The notes below the pieces were generated by a model. That model had not been told where the DNA came from. It worked only from the letters and a program-made list of their open reading frames with translations, and did no database searches. A stretch of DNA of 64,000 bases, taken from assembly GCA_965240325.2 (NCBI GenBank), contig OZ251222.1, positions 2,046,001-2,110,000 of the forward strand, given 5' to 3'. The translations under genes and the position numbers were made by a program. The stretch comes from Rebecca billardiae RCC1528 (Eukaryota > Haptophyta). Of this stretch, positions 18,896 to 28,593 are shown in pieces. Every line of letters starts with the position of its first letter. Position 1 is the stretch's first letter.

Positions 18896-21800
18896 TCACT
18901 GCACGCGCTGGCGCTTGGCCGACGAGAGCTGCGCGGCCATGTCCACGGCCAGTGCCTCCATCAGCTCGAGCGCCTCTGCCGGGTCATTGCGCTTGAACGC
19001 CGACCACTGCTCCTGCTTCACGATCAGGTCGATCTGCTCCTTCGCCAGCTTGCGCACGCCCTCCACCACACGCGCGCACCCGCCCGCCGCCTTGGCGTGC
19101 CGCAGCAGGTCGAGGCAGTTGTCCACGTCCAGCCCGGCGAGCAGCACGTCCTCGCACCGCTTCACGACGCCGAGCAGCACGTCGCCCTCCGCACGAGCGC
19201 GCGTGCCCACCGAGCCTGCACCGGGCGGCGGCTGCAGCTTGCTCGCCAGCCGCAGCAGCTCGAGCACCACCGACGGCTCGGCCGGCAGCTGCGCCACGCC
19301 CGCCGAGTGCAGCTGGCGCAGCAGCGCCTCGTGCGCCGCCGAGCTGAAGTCCGGGTCGGCGTCCACCTCGCGCTGGCTGCCCTCAGACAGACCGCCGCAC
19401 AGCTGGCGCGCGTAGTACTGCGAGTGCTGCGCCAGCAGCAGCCGGCTCGCGCCCAGCTCGGTGCCGTCCGCGCACCGCAGCACCACGTCGTGCTGCCGCA
19501 AGGGCGCGCCCACCGCGTCGCCCAGCGAGCACAGCCGCGCGTGCGCGCCGCGCAGCTCCGCATCGCTGTCGGACAGTCGCGCGTGCGTCTCGCCCGCCGA
19601 CGCAAGCGCACGCTCACGCACCTCCTCGCTGCCGCACAGCAGAATCTTGAGGGCCCACAGCGCAGCCGCGCGAGCGCGAGCGCCGCCGTCGGCATCGCCC
19701 TCCACAGCAGCGCAGCTGTGCACCAGGCCTTGCAGCGCGCTGACCAGCCCAGGCGTGCCGGCAATGGCAGCGCGCTGCGCGGTGCAGTGGGTGACGATGG
19801 TGTGCACGGTGGCCGCCGCATGCGCTGCGATGTGGCGTGATGCGGCCGAGCCGTCACGCACGCGCAGCAGCGGCACGAGGGCGTCGCACCCGCCGTCAGC
19901 AATGAGCGAGGCGCGGCACCGCTTACTCGCTTCCGTGCAGAGGCGGATGACGGCGGCTGCGTTGCCGACCACGTCGACGTTGGCCGAGCGCAGCTGCGAC
20001 GCGAGCGCAGGCATGGCGCCCGCCTCCGCAATCCGTGCGCACAGTATGGGGCCGGAGGCGAGCCAGCTGAGCGCAACTGCCACCTGGAACTGCACGCGCT
20101 CATTGGCCGATCGCAGCAGCGGCACGAGCGCTGGGATGGCGCCAGCCTCGGCGATCGGCGGACGCAGCGTGTCCGTATGGCAGAGCCAGCTGAGCGCAAG
20201 TGCCGCCTCGTGCTGCACGTTCTCGTTGGCCGACCGCAGCAGCGGCACGAGCGCAGGGATGGCACCAGCCTCGGCGATCGGATCGCGCAGCGTGTCCGTA
20301 TGGCAGAGCCAGCTGAGCACAGCTGCCGCCTGGCACTGCAAGTTCTCATTGGCCGACCGCAGCAGCGGCACGAGCGCTGGGATGGCGCCAGCCTCGGCGA
20401 TCGGCGCGCGCAGCGTGTCCGTATGGCAGAGCCAGCTGAGCACAGCTGCCGCCTGGCACTGCAAGTTCTCATTGGCCGACCGCAGCAGCGGCACGAGCGC
20501 AGGGATGGCACCAGCCTCGGCGATCGGATCGCGCAGCGTGTCCGTATGGCAGAGCCAGCTGAGCACAGCTGCCGCCTGGCACTGCAACTTCTCATTGGCC
20601 GACCGCAGCAGCGGCACGAGCGCAGGGATGGCGCCAGCCTCGGCGATCGGCGCGCGCAGCGTGTCCGTATGGCCGAGCGAGGTGAGCATAGCTGCCGCCT
20701 GGAACTGCATGCCCTCATTGACCGACCGCAGCAGCGGCACGAGCGCAGGGATGGCGCCAGCCTCGGCGATCGGCGCGTGCAGCGTGTCCGTACGGCTGAG
20801 CAAGGTGAGCGCAGCTGCCGCCTGGAACTGCACGCGCTCATTGGCCGAGCGCAGCAGCGGCACGAGCGCAGGGATGGCGCCAGCCTCGGCGATCGGATCG
20901 CGCAGCGTGTCCGTATGGCCGAGCAAGGTGAGCGTAACTGCCGCCTCGAACTGCAAGTTCTCATTGGCCGACCGCAGCAGCGGCACGAGCGCAGGGATGG
21001 CACCAGCCTCGGCGATCGGATCGCGCAGCGTGTCCGTATGGCCGAGCAAGGTGAGCGCAGCTGCCGCCTGGAACTGCACGCGCTCATTGGCCGACCGCAG
21101 CAGCGGCACGAGCGCAGGGATGGCGCCAGCCTCGGCGATCGGATCGCGCAGCGTGTCCGTATGGCCGAGCAAGGTGAGCGCAAGTGCCGCCTCGAACTGC
21201 AAGTTCTCATTGGCCGACCGCAGCAGCGGCACGAGCGCAGGGATGGCACCAGCCTCGGCGATCGGATCGCGCAGCGTGTCCGTATGGCCGAGCAAGGTGA
21301 GCGCAGCTGCCGCCTGGCACTGCACGCGCTCATTGGCCGACCGCAGCAGCGGCACGAGCGCAGGGATGGCGCCAGCCTCGGCGATCGGCGCGCGCAGCGT
21401 GTCCGTATGGCCGAGCGAGGTGAGCATAGCTGCCGCCTGGAACTGCATGCCCTCATTGACCGACCGCAGCAGCGGCACGAGCGCAGGGATGGCGCCAGCC
21501 TCGGCGATCGGCGCGTGCAGCGTGTCCGTACGGCTGAGCAAGGTGAGCGCAGCTGCCGCCTGGAACTGCACGCGCTCATTGGCCGAGCGCAGCAGCGGCA
21601 CGAGCGCAGGGATGGCGCCAGCCTCGGCGATCGGATCGCGCAGCGTGTCCGTATGGCCGAGCAAGGTGAGCGTAACTGCCGCCTCGAACTGCAAGTTCTC
21701 ATTGGCCGACCGCAGCAGCGGCACGAGCGCAGGGATGGCACCAGCCTCGGCGATCGGATCGCGCAGCGTGTCCGTATGGCCGAGCAAGGTGAGCGCAGCT

Positions 21801-22774
21801 GCCGCCTGGAACTGCACGCGCTCATTGGCCGACCGCAGCAGCGGCACGAGCGCAGGGATGGCGCCAGCCTCGGCGATCGGATCGCGCAGCGTGTCCGTAT
21901 GGCCGAGCAAGGTGAGCGCAAGTGCCGCCTCGAACTGCAAGTTCTCATTGGCCGACCGCAGCAGCGGCACGAGCGCAGGGATGGCACCAGCCTCGGCGAT
22001 CGGATCGCGCAGCGTGTCCGTATGGCCGAGCAAGGTGAGCGCAGCTGCCGCCTGGCACTGCACGCGCTCATTGGCCGACCGCAGCAGCGGCACGAGCGCA
22101 GGGATGGCGCCAGCCTCGGCGATCGGATCGCGCAGCGTGTCCGTATGGCCGAGCAAGGTGAGCGCAGCTGCCGCCTGGAACTGCACGCGCTCATTGGCCG
22201 ACCGCAGCAGCGGCACGAGCGCAGGGATGGCGCCAGCCTCGGCGATCGGCGCGCGTAGCGTGTCCGTATGGCCGAGCAAGGTGAGCACAGCTGCCGCGGT
22301 GCACTGCACATCCTCATTGGCTGACCGCAGCAGCGGCACGAGCGCAGGGATGGCGCCAGCCTCGGCGATCGGCGCGCGCAGCGTGTCCGTATCGCCGAGC
22401 CAGCTGAGCGCAGCTGCCGCGCCGCACTGCGCATCCTCATTGGCCGAGCTCAGCAGCAGCACAAGCGGTGGAATGGCCCCAGCGTCCGCGAGCGCACTGC
22501 GCACGTCCGGATGCACAGCGATGCCCATCACGGCACGCGCCGCGGCGGCCTGCACGCCGGCAGTACGATCGGGCGCGAGGAGCTGCACAAGCTCCGGCAG
22601 AGCCTGCGAGCCAATGATCACTCCCGCGTCAACATCCTTCTCGCCATACTCGGCGCCAAACGGCTCGAGCGCGACGATCAGAGTCTGTGCGCTCGGCTTC
22701 TCGGAGCGCATGGCCTTGACCAGGTTGGCGATCGCCTCCTGCCCGACCGACGCGCAGGCCCGCTCGATGGCCAT
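18896..22774 (-). CDS. Giant ARM-repeat / BTB-POZ protein
   Basis: 1,292 aa from the ATG at 22774. About 21 armadillo repeats of exactly 41 aa (123 bp) run from residue about 70 to 950, typically EAGAIPALVPLLRSANE then RVQFQAAAALTLLGHTDTLR. The flanking repeats are more divergent. The C-terminus (about 1090-1200) is a BTB/POZ domain, beginning HDVVLRCADGTELGASRLLL, followed by a BACK-like helical stretch and a basic end (AKRQRVQ). ARM-BTB proteins such as plant ARIA and ABAP1 act as CUL3 adaptors or transcriptional partners, so substrate recruitment for ubiquitylation is the likely role. The repeats are so alike at DNA level that the opposite strand is open for over 1,100 codons; that frame is a shadow. 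It is head-to-head with the HECT gene (309 bp). Confidence 0.9.
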   Translation of the reverse strand: MAIERACASVGQEAIANLVKAMRSEKPSAQTLIVALEPFGAEYGEKDVDAGVIIGSQALPELVQLLAPDRTAGVQAAAARAVMGIAVHPDVRSALADAGAIPPLVLLLSSANEDAQCGAAAALSWLGDTDTLRAPIAEAGAIPALVPLLRSANEDVQCTAAAVLTLLGHTDTLRAPIAEAGAIPALVPLLRSANERVQFQAAAALTLLGHTDTLRDPIAEAGAIPALVPLLRSANERVQCQAAAALTLLGHTDTLRDPIAEAGAIPALVPLLRSANENLQFEAALALTLLGHTDTLRDPIAEAGAIPALVPLLRSANERVQFQAAAALTLLGHTDTLRDPIAEAGAIPALVPLLRSANENLQFEAAVTLTLLGHTDTLRDPIAEAGAIPALVPLLRSANERVQFQAAAALTLLSRTDTLHAPIAEAGAIPALVPLLRSVNEGMQFQAAAMLTSLGHTDTLRAPIAEAGAIPALVPLLRSANERVQCQAAAALTLLGHTDTLRDPIAEAGAIPALVPLLRSANENLQFEAALALTLLGHTDTLRDPIAEAGAIPALVPLLRSANERVQFQAAAALTLLGHTDTLRDPIAEAGAIPALVPLLRSANENLQFEAAVTLTLLGHTDTLRDPIAEAGAIPALVPLLRSANERVQFQAAAALTLLSRTDTLHAPIAEAGAIPALVPLLRSVNEGMQFQAAAMLTSLGHTDTLRAPIAEAGAIPALVPLLRSANEKLQCQAAAVLSWLCHTDTLRDPIAEAGAIPALVPLLRSANENLQCQAAAVLSWLCHTDTLRAPIAEAGAIPALVPLLRSANENLQCQAAAVLSWLCHTDTLRDPIAEAGAIPALVPLLRSANENVQHEAALALSWLCHTDTLRPPIAEAGAIPALVPLLRSANERVQFQVAVALSWLASGPILCARIAEAGAMPALASQLRSANVDVVGNAAAVIRLCTEASKRCRASLIADGGCDALVPLLRVRDGSAASRHIAAHAAATVHTIVTHCTAQRAAIAGTPGLVSALQGLVHSCAAVEGDADGGARARAAALWALKILLCGSEEVRERALASAGETHARLSDSDAELRGAHARLCSLGDAVGAPLRQHDVVLRCADGTELGASRLLLAQHSQYYARQLCGGLSEGSQREVDADPDFSSAAHEALLRQLHSAGVAQLPAEPSVVLELLRLASKLQPPPGAGSVGTRARAEGDVLLGVVKRCEDVLLAGLDVDNCLDLLRHAKAAGGCARVVEGVRKLAKEQIDLIVKQEQWSAFKRNDPAEALELMEALAVDMAAQLSSAKRQRVQ
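20650..22125 (-). repeat. 738-bp tandem duplication of six ARM repeats
   Basis: Within the ARM array, six consecutive repeats (subtypes RVQCQ, NLQFEAALAL, RVQFQ, NLQFEAAVTL, RVQFQ with SRTDTLH, and GMQFQ) are followed by the same six in the same order. Landmark GGCCGAGCGAGGTGAGCATA occurs at 20671 and again at 21409, exactly 738 bp apart (6 x 123). The copies look essentially identical by eye, which implies a recent duplication or gene conversion. Confidence 0.88.
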
Positions 22775-23083
22775 CGCCTCCCGGGTGCCGCGCAAGCCTC
22801 GTCGTTGGGTCCTGTCCGCTTGCGCTTGGCGAGCGCCGAGCGGGCGGGAGCGGGGGGTGTGCTCGTCGCCGGACTCTCAACTCGTTGCTCGGTACCTCTT
22901 CTTGCACTCCTTATGTAGTCACTTTCCAAGATGAGATTGATGATGGAGATTGACGATTGTCAACCGTCGACTGCTGTGTGTGTCAGAAGGAAGAGCGGGG
23001 GCGCCGCCGCCGTGCCCCCCTGACTGACCGCGCCGTCGCCGAGGCCACCGATCGCGGGTGAGGCGCCGGGGACGCACGTGACG

Positions 23084-24883
23084 ATGGCCACCGGCCCGGC
23101 CCCAAGGAACACCATCAATATCAATGGTAACGACGGAGTGATCGAGCTCGACCAGGACGAGCCACTCCCGCGGCAGCAGCTGAACACGGGCCCCCCGCGC
23201 GAGAATCTCGAATCGCTGCTTGAAGCGCAGAGAGTCGCCCTCATCCGCCGCAAGAAGGAGGCACGGGACTGCCGGGCCGATACGGAAAAGGCCAAAGCGG
23301 AGCTCAAGGCTGCTAAGGACCAGCTGCGCGAGGAGAGGGCGGCTGCTCGGGACCAAGTCGATGCGGCGCAGAAGAAGCAGCGCACCGCGGAGATGCAGCT
23401 CGAGTTGGCAAAGACGGAGCGGAGGAAGAGCCTTCAGCTCGGCGACTCGGGCGGCGTGCGCAAGACCGCCGGCTACCGGCTGCAATATGCCGCGCTCAAG
23501 CAGTACGGCGAGAGCCTGCGGGAGAACCTGCTGCGACGGCACAGCAAATGCAATGCGGTCAAAGGGGTTGAGATTGTGTGGAACGATGTCCCCTCCTGGG
23601 GCATCGGCGTGGAGCGGACGGACGTGCTCGGCTCGATGCTGCACGCGTTCGGTCTCAGCCTGACCAACCCGTCCGCCTTCGCCCGCTGGCCGCAGTTCGT
23701 CTTCGTCCGCGAGGAGGGCGTGGACGCCGGCGCGCTGCGGGTGGAGGCCTACCGGCTGCTGGCGGAGCAGCTGCACCAGCTGGGCGCGCGCAAAGTCGCC
23801 GAGCTCGGGCCGGAGGAGCGGCCGCTGCGGCTGCTCGAGAGGCTCGGCGGGAACGCGGCCGCGATGTACTGGCCCGTCGAGGACGCGTCGTACGACGCCG
23901 GCCCCGCCGACCTGAGCGCCGACCCGCGCCGGATCCTCGGGCGCATCCTCGCGAAGGAGCTGCTCGACCGGATCGACGACGACTCGGCCGCGGCGCTCTC
24001 GCTGCAGCTGCCGACCGCGGTGTTGCTCGGCATCGTCAACAAGCCCTCGAGGACCGGGAACGGCCCGGACTTGCTCAACGCACAGAGCCCGGCCTTCGAG
24101 TGCGTCGACACCGCGCTCGAGCTCGCGGCGGAGGTGGACTCCGTCGCGGCGGAGTGGCGGAAGACGTGGGAGAAGGCGAGGGAGACGCCAATCTCGTTTG
24201 ACTTCGAGATGCGCAACTGGTCGATGAACGTCGCCATGTTCACCGACGTGGAGAAGGACGAGGGCGTTCCTCTCTCGCTGAGCAACGTGGCGGACGCGCT
24301 GCGCCGGGGCTGCGCGCGCTTGTGCCGCTCTGCGCTCGAGCCGAGGAAAGCCGGGTTGGCCATGATGCGCGAGGGCTTTGCGGAGATGACGGGTGATGGG
24401 CTGCGGGCGCAGCTCGCGAGCTGGCACGTGCTGCACCTGCGCGCGCTCTGGCCGCTGAAGCGCACCCCGCGCGGGGAGGAGGTCGCGGCGGTGCTTGAGC
24501 TGAAGGTCCAGGACAACGAGGCGCGCACGATCGCACGCGAGGAGCCGCCGCCCAAGATCACGGACCAGGCGGAGCTCGCGCTGCGCGAGGAGCTCTTCAC
24601 GCATCTGCGCCAGATCGTCAGCGACGAGCTGACGGACAGGCAGCGCAGGATGCTGCTCACCTTTGCCACGGGGCACGAGCTTCTGCCGGAGGCTGGCGAC
24701 CTGATCGAGGTGAACTGGTACACCGTGAACCACAAGGACCTGTGGATGGGCGCGCTCGTGGCGTCGGCGTGCCAGAAGGCCATCACCGTGCCGCGGAAGA
24801 TCAAGACGCGCGACGACCTCAAGAACGCGCTGCTGCTCGTCTGCCACGAGAACTCCGTCGACGACGGCTTCACCACGGTCTGA
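23084..24883 (+). CDS. Divergent HECT-type E3 ubiquitin ligase with N-terminal coiled coil
   Basis: 599 aa from the ATG at 23084. Residues about 45-125 form a charged coiled coil (RRKKEARDCRADTEKAKAEL onward). The remainder aligns by eye with a HECT domain. N-lobe landmarks are FVREEGVDAGALRVEAYRLL (canonical GEEGxDxGGxxREF) and RILGRILAKELLD (canonical GxxxGKAL). The C-lobe has RQRRMLLTFATGHELLPEAG (canonical FxTGSxxxPxGG) and ASACQKAITVPR, with Cys563 in the place of the catalytic Cys of TCFNxLxLP and followed by a LKNALLLVCHEN helix. The Cys lies 37 residues from the C-terminus, as expected for HECT enzymes. The motifs are degenerate, so a ligase function is likely but not certain. No substrate-binding domain was recognised besides the coiled coil. 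Confidence 0.7.
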   Translation: MATGPAPRNTININGNDGVIELDQDEPLPRQQLNTGPPRENLESLLEAQRVALIRRKKEARDCRADTEKAKAELKAAKDQLREERAAARDQVDAAQKKQRTAEMQLELAKTERRKSLQLGDSGGVRKTAGYRLQYAALKQYGESLRENLLRRHSKCNAVKGVEIVWNDVPSWGIGVERTDVLGSMLHAFGLSLTNPSAFARWPQFVFVREEGVDAGALRVEAYRLLAEQLHQLGARKVAELGPEERPLRLLERLGGNAAAMYWPVEDASYDAGPADLSADPRRILGRILAKELLDRIDDDSAAALSLQLPTAVLLGIVNKPSRTGNGPDLLNAQSPAFECVDTALELAAEVDSVAAEWRKTWEKARETPISFDFEMRNWSMNVAMFTDVEKDEGVPLSLSNVADALRRGCARLCRSALEPRKAGLAMMREGFAEMTGDGLRAQLASWHVLHLRALWPLKRTPRGEEVAAVLELKVQDNEARTIAREEPPPKITDQAELALREELFTHLRQIVSDELTDRQRRMLLTFATGHELLPEAGDLIEVNWYTVNHKDLWMGALVASACQKAITVPRKIKTRDDLKNALLLVCHENSVDDGFTTV

Positions 24884-25985
24884 GGCTGAGCGCAGCTTCG
24901 ACGACCCTTCCCTTGTCAATTGTTCCGGCGGCCACGTAGGCCTTTCCTATTATCAGCCTGACGCCTATGCCCCGACGGTCCAGCCCGGTGGGAGCAGTGA
25001 TTCGTCTTCAATGTGCCGACGCGGTTGGCACTAGGCGGTCGCGGGTGCTGGTCGCTGGATGTCGACGCGCGGACGCAAGGCACGCAACGTCGCAAGCGCG
25101 GATGAGCGGCCAGCGGGAGGAGCAGGTCGTAGCCCGCCGGCGCGCATTATCATATTTTCCGGTTTTTGACCACGACCGGCTTGCGATCCAAGCCCCCCCA
25201 AGGCCTGGCTCAAAGCCAACGGTGACACAGGGGGTATACCCCCCTGTGTCATCCGGGAGCTTTTTGAATACAGTTTGCGCGTGCGCGGGCACTCACGGAC
25301 AGCCGCCGCCAAGAAGGCCAGCCTGCGCGCGCCCTGCTCGTCGTCAGCCGCGGCGCGTGCGCGTCGAGGCGCATGACTGGCTTTGTCGTGCAAGTCGTGC
25401 CCGTGCTCGCGGCTCATGCACGCCTCACGACCGAGATGCATGTCTTGCGCGCCCTACTTTTGCTCGCACTGCGGTCTCCTCGTCGACAGCCTTGTGATCA
25501 CGCGCGCCGCCATTTCAACCGGATGTTGGCCTGCCAGCTGTCGCGCGCGTGTGTGCGGTCTGATCGATGTCGGCATGGCGGCCAGCGAATCAGTGATGTT
25601 AAGTACACCCATACCCATCTCGCAGAAGCGAAAAAGCCGACCTTTGAATGCCCCAGGGGCGCACGCGTGCTCATCACGCTCGTCGGACAGGCCTTCTCCA
25701 GAACTGCGCCTGCCATTCGGCAGGTCTCTGCGCGCGGAGAGGGCGGCGAGGGCGTCGACGAGGCGGCGCGATTGCTGCCTACGGGTCTTCTTACCCCCAC
25801 AAAGCGCCCGCGGACGGCTGTCACGCCCGCATGCGGCCTTGGGAGCGCTGCGCAGGCGGGCCCTCGCGTCGCCCAGTGCTCGGCTGCTCGCCATCCCGTT
25901 TTGGGGGGCTTGGTTCGCAAGCCACCGGACGGTCCTGGGCGCGCAGCCGCGCACGGCCGCGGACCCGCTCCGATCTCGCGACGAC
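24884..25985. other. Intergenic region with a perfect hairpin
   Basis: 1.1 kb upstream of the first prolyl 4-hydroxylase. A frame stays open through part of it into that gene, but its composition is not protein-like and the signal-anchor begins only at the ATG at 25986. It contains the inverted repeat listed at 25223. Otherwise nothing was recognised. Confidence 0.5.
25223..25251. repeat. Palindrome TGACACAGGGGG-TATA-CCCCCCTGTGTCA
   Basis: A 12-bp stem (TGACACAGGGGG against CCCCCTGTGTCA) around a 4-5 nt TATA(C) loop in a non-coding stretch. It could form a cruciform, be a symmetric protein-binding site or be a remnant of an element end; no neighbouring sequence decides. Confidence 0.7.
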
Positions 25986-28054
25986 ATGGCGAAGCGCGGC
26001 GGCGGCCCGCCGGCGGGCGCAGCACGCGCGGCTAAGAAGGGTGGTGGCAAGCAGGGCAAAGGCGGCGGCGGCGGGCTCTTCACGCAGCCGCTCGTCTACG
26101 CAGCCGTCATGGTGGCCGTAGCTGTGGCGATCGCCGCCGTGTACTCGCCGTCCGCAGACGCACCGCGTCGGCCAAAGGGCGCACCCACGCGCACCGCAGA
26201 CTCCAAGCAGGCGCGCACGCGCTTGGCGCCGGAGTTGGCCGCGTCCGTCATCGCACTGCAGGCGCGGCTCCTGCGCGACGTGTCCGGCGACCCGCCCCCG
26301 CCGCCCAGCACGCCGTCGTCGGCCTGCAAGGACACGTCCGAGTCGTGCCCGGCGTGGGCGTCCTCAGGCGAGTGCGAGTCGAACCCGGGCTTCATGCACT
26401 CGGGGTGCCCGCTCTCGTGCGGCGTGTGCGGCCCGTCTCCGACGGCCTCGCGCACCAAGCGCCACTGGCTCCTGCCGCCCACGCCGGGCGTCGACTGGGC
26501 CGCGCTCGAGGCGCGCGCCGAGCGCGAGCAGCCGAGTGCCGATGAGGTGAGCTCGTGCGGGGCGGCGCCGTTGCTGTCGCCGCAGCGCATCCCGGGGCTG
26601 CACGTGATTTGCCGGCTGCCTCCGAAGGGCGGCGAGGCGGGCCCAGGCCTCTCGCACGCACGCCTGGCCGTCTGGCACGACGCGGACGCCAGCGCCAACG
26701 CGGGCAAGCCGACCAACGTGATGACGCTGCCGCGCGTACGAGCGTCGCCCGCGGACGGCGGTGCGGGTGATGCCGGCGGCGCGCTCACGTCGATGGTGGA
26801 GATGCTCGCGGTGCTCGGCGCGCGTCTGCGCTTCGAGTTCCGCGGGCCGCAGTGGCAGGACCCGGCGCTGTACACGTGCGACGGCGGCCACCGCATCATC
26901 ACCCTGGCCGCGCTCGACGCCGCGTCCGCGCGCGCACCCGTCTGCTTGTTTGAGGGCGGTGTCTTCATCTGGCCGCCGGCCGCGCCGGGCTCGAGCCGCT
27001 CGGTGCGGCTGCCCGACGGGCGCGACGCGATCATCCGCACGCTCTCGCTGCAGCCGGTCGTGCTCTCCGTCGAGAACTTCCTCCTCCCCGCGGAGACGGA
27101 GCACATCATCTCGCGGGCCGAGCCGCACCTCAAGAAGTCGGGCGTTGCGCTCAAGGTGCGCGCACCACGAGGCTGGCCGGCGCGCTCGCGCCGCGGGCGC
27201 TGGCTGGGTCGCGCGGCGGCGCGTGCGGCGCGTGCCGCGCGTGCCGCCGGCCGGCGCGCCGCGCGGCGCCTCACGCGCGCGCCCGGCCGCGCGCGGCCGC
27301 AGGACGTGGACAAGGGCCGCGAGGCCAAGGAGTTTCGCACGTCCTCGCAGTACTTCCTGCCCACCGTGGGCGACGAGAAGCTGGAGGAGATTGACGCGCG
27401 CGTGCAGGAGCTGATGCGCGTGCCCATCACGCACGCCGAGTACATCCAGGTGCTCCGGTACAACCACCTCGAGCACTACTCCGCGCAGTGCGCGCGCGCG
27501 CGCGCCACGCGCGCGGCGGGCTGCGCGCGCGGGCGCCCGTCGCGAGCGCGCGGCCCCGCACCGTGCGCGCGCTGCGCGGGCTCTGCTGCCTGACGCGCGC
27601 GCGCTGGCTGGCGCCTGCCCGGCGGTGCCCCGGTGCCGCGCGCCGCAGCCACGACTACTTCGACCCGAAGGACTACGCTTCCAACGTGCAGATGCGCCAG
27701 GAGACAAAGGAGGGCGCGAAGAACCGGCTAGCGACTGTCTTCTTCTACCTCTCGGACGTGGCGGAGGGCGGCGCGACCAACTTCCCGCGCGCCAACGGCG
27801 GCCCGCCGCCGCGCGACTTCTTCGACTGCTCGCGCGGCCTCTCAGTCTACCCGCAGAACGGCAAGGTGATCGTCTTCTACTCGATGCACCCCTCGTCCGA
27901 GCTGGACCCGTACTCGCTGCACGGCGGCTGCGACGTGGTCAACGGCACCAAGTTCAGCGCCAACTTCTGGCTGTGGAACGAGCCGTACCACTTCGCCTCC
28001 GCGCCGCGCGTGAGGGCGTTGGACGACTTCAAGAAGCGCACCTACCTGCACTGA
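25986..28054 (+). CDS. Prolyl 4-hydroxylase with one ShKT domain, three exons
   Basis: Exons are 25986-27155, 27303-27487 and 27649-28054, giving 586 aa. Introns of 147 and 161 bp start GTGCGC and end CCGCAG (phases 0 and 2). Removing the second restores the active-site sequence HYSAHHDYFDP. A signal anchor lies at residues about 38-55. One ShKT module (SCPAWASSGECESNP and CGVC) follows the stalk. The C-terminal Fe(II)/2-oxoglutarate dioxygenase domain has EYIQVLRY, the HHD iron ligands, FFYLSDVAEGGATNFP, and the distal His plus 2-oxoglutarate Lys in HGGCDVVNGTKFSANFW. It should hydroxylate prolines in secretory-pathway proteins such as cell-surface glycoproteins. It is tandem with a paralogue downstream. 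Confidence 0.92.
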
Positions 28055-28593
28055 GTCGACGGAGGGGTCGGACGACTGGTGGCGGTGCGCGGCGCGAACC
28101 ACTCCGAACCAGCCGTGCGGCGCAGGGCGCGGCCGCGGCTGCTGTGCGACGGCAGTGGGCGCCACTGGGGGGGAGGTGCCAAAGTTCTGCTGGCAACCAA
28201 TACCTACCGCAGTGTCCGTGTCAGTGTCGCAGCAGGCCGTGCAGCGCAGCGCGCGCCGCCGGTCAGCTGTGACGCCAGCGAGCTGTCAGTCAGGCCAGTT
28301 TTGGCGTTGCCATCGAGTTGCTACAATTATTATTTTAATAAGTCGTACTGGCCGTTGATAACGTCCAGCTCAGTATCGGAGGGGCGGGTACCCACAAATA
28401 TCGGAAAAGCCGAGAAGTCGTTGACCGTTTGGAACTTCCTGGGTAAAAACGTGCTCGAGTTCACGAGTTGTCGCTTCACTCGCTCGTAGCTAGGAGCCAG
28501 AAAAAGCGCGCCTCGTGATTGGCTGATCCAAGGAATGAAGGGGCTACGTCAGCAAATCACAATGCGCGAGTCAGCCGGTCCAGAACTGAGCAA
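28055..28593. other. Intergenic region between paralogous P4H genes
   Basis: 539 bp with no gene recognised. An AT-rich patch at 28320-28345 may mark the 3' end of the upstream transcript. The last 80 bp look promoter-like (see 28518). Confidence 0.45.
28518..28551 (+). promoter_or_regulatory. Candidate promoter motifs (CCAAT box, CRE-like)
   Basis: ATTGG (inverted CCAAT) at 28518-28522 and TACGTCA at 28545-28551 lie 43-76 bp upstream of the chosen start of the second prolyl 4-hydroxylase. Their position argues for the downstream ATG at 28594 rather than an earlier in-frame ATG at 28535 or GTG at 28519. This is motif-level evidence only. Confidence 0.3.

Noticed and set aside
19461-22934. 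Very long plus-strand open frames across the ARM-BTB gene
   Set aside because: The 123-bp repeat period is a multiple of three, so both strands stay open. Only the minus frame gives ARM and BTB motifs.
25383-25985. N-terminal extension of the first prolyl 4-hydroxylase
   Set aside because: The extension would bury the signal-anchor about 240 residues inside the protein; the ATG at 25986 places it normally.
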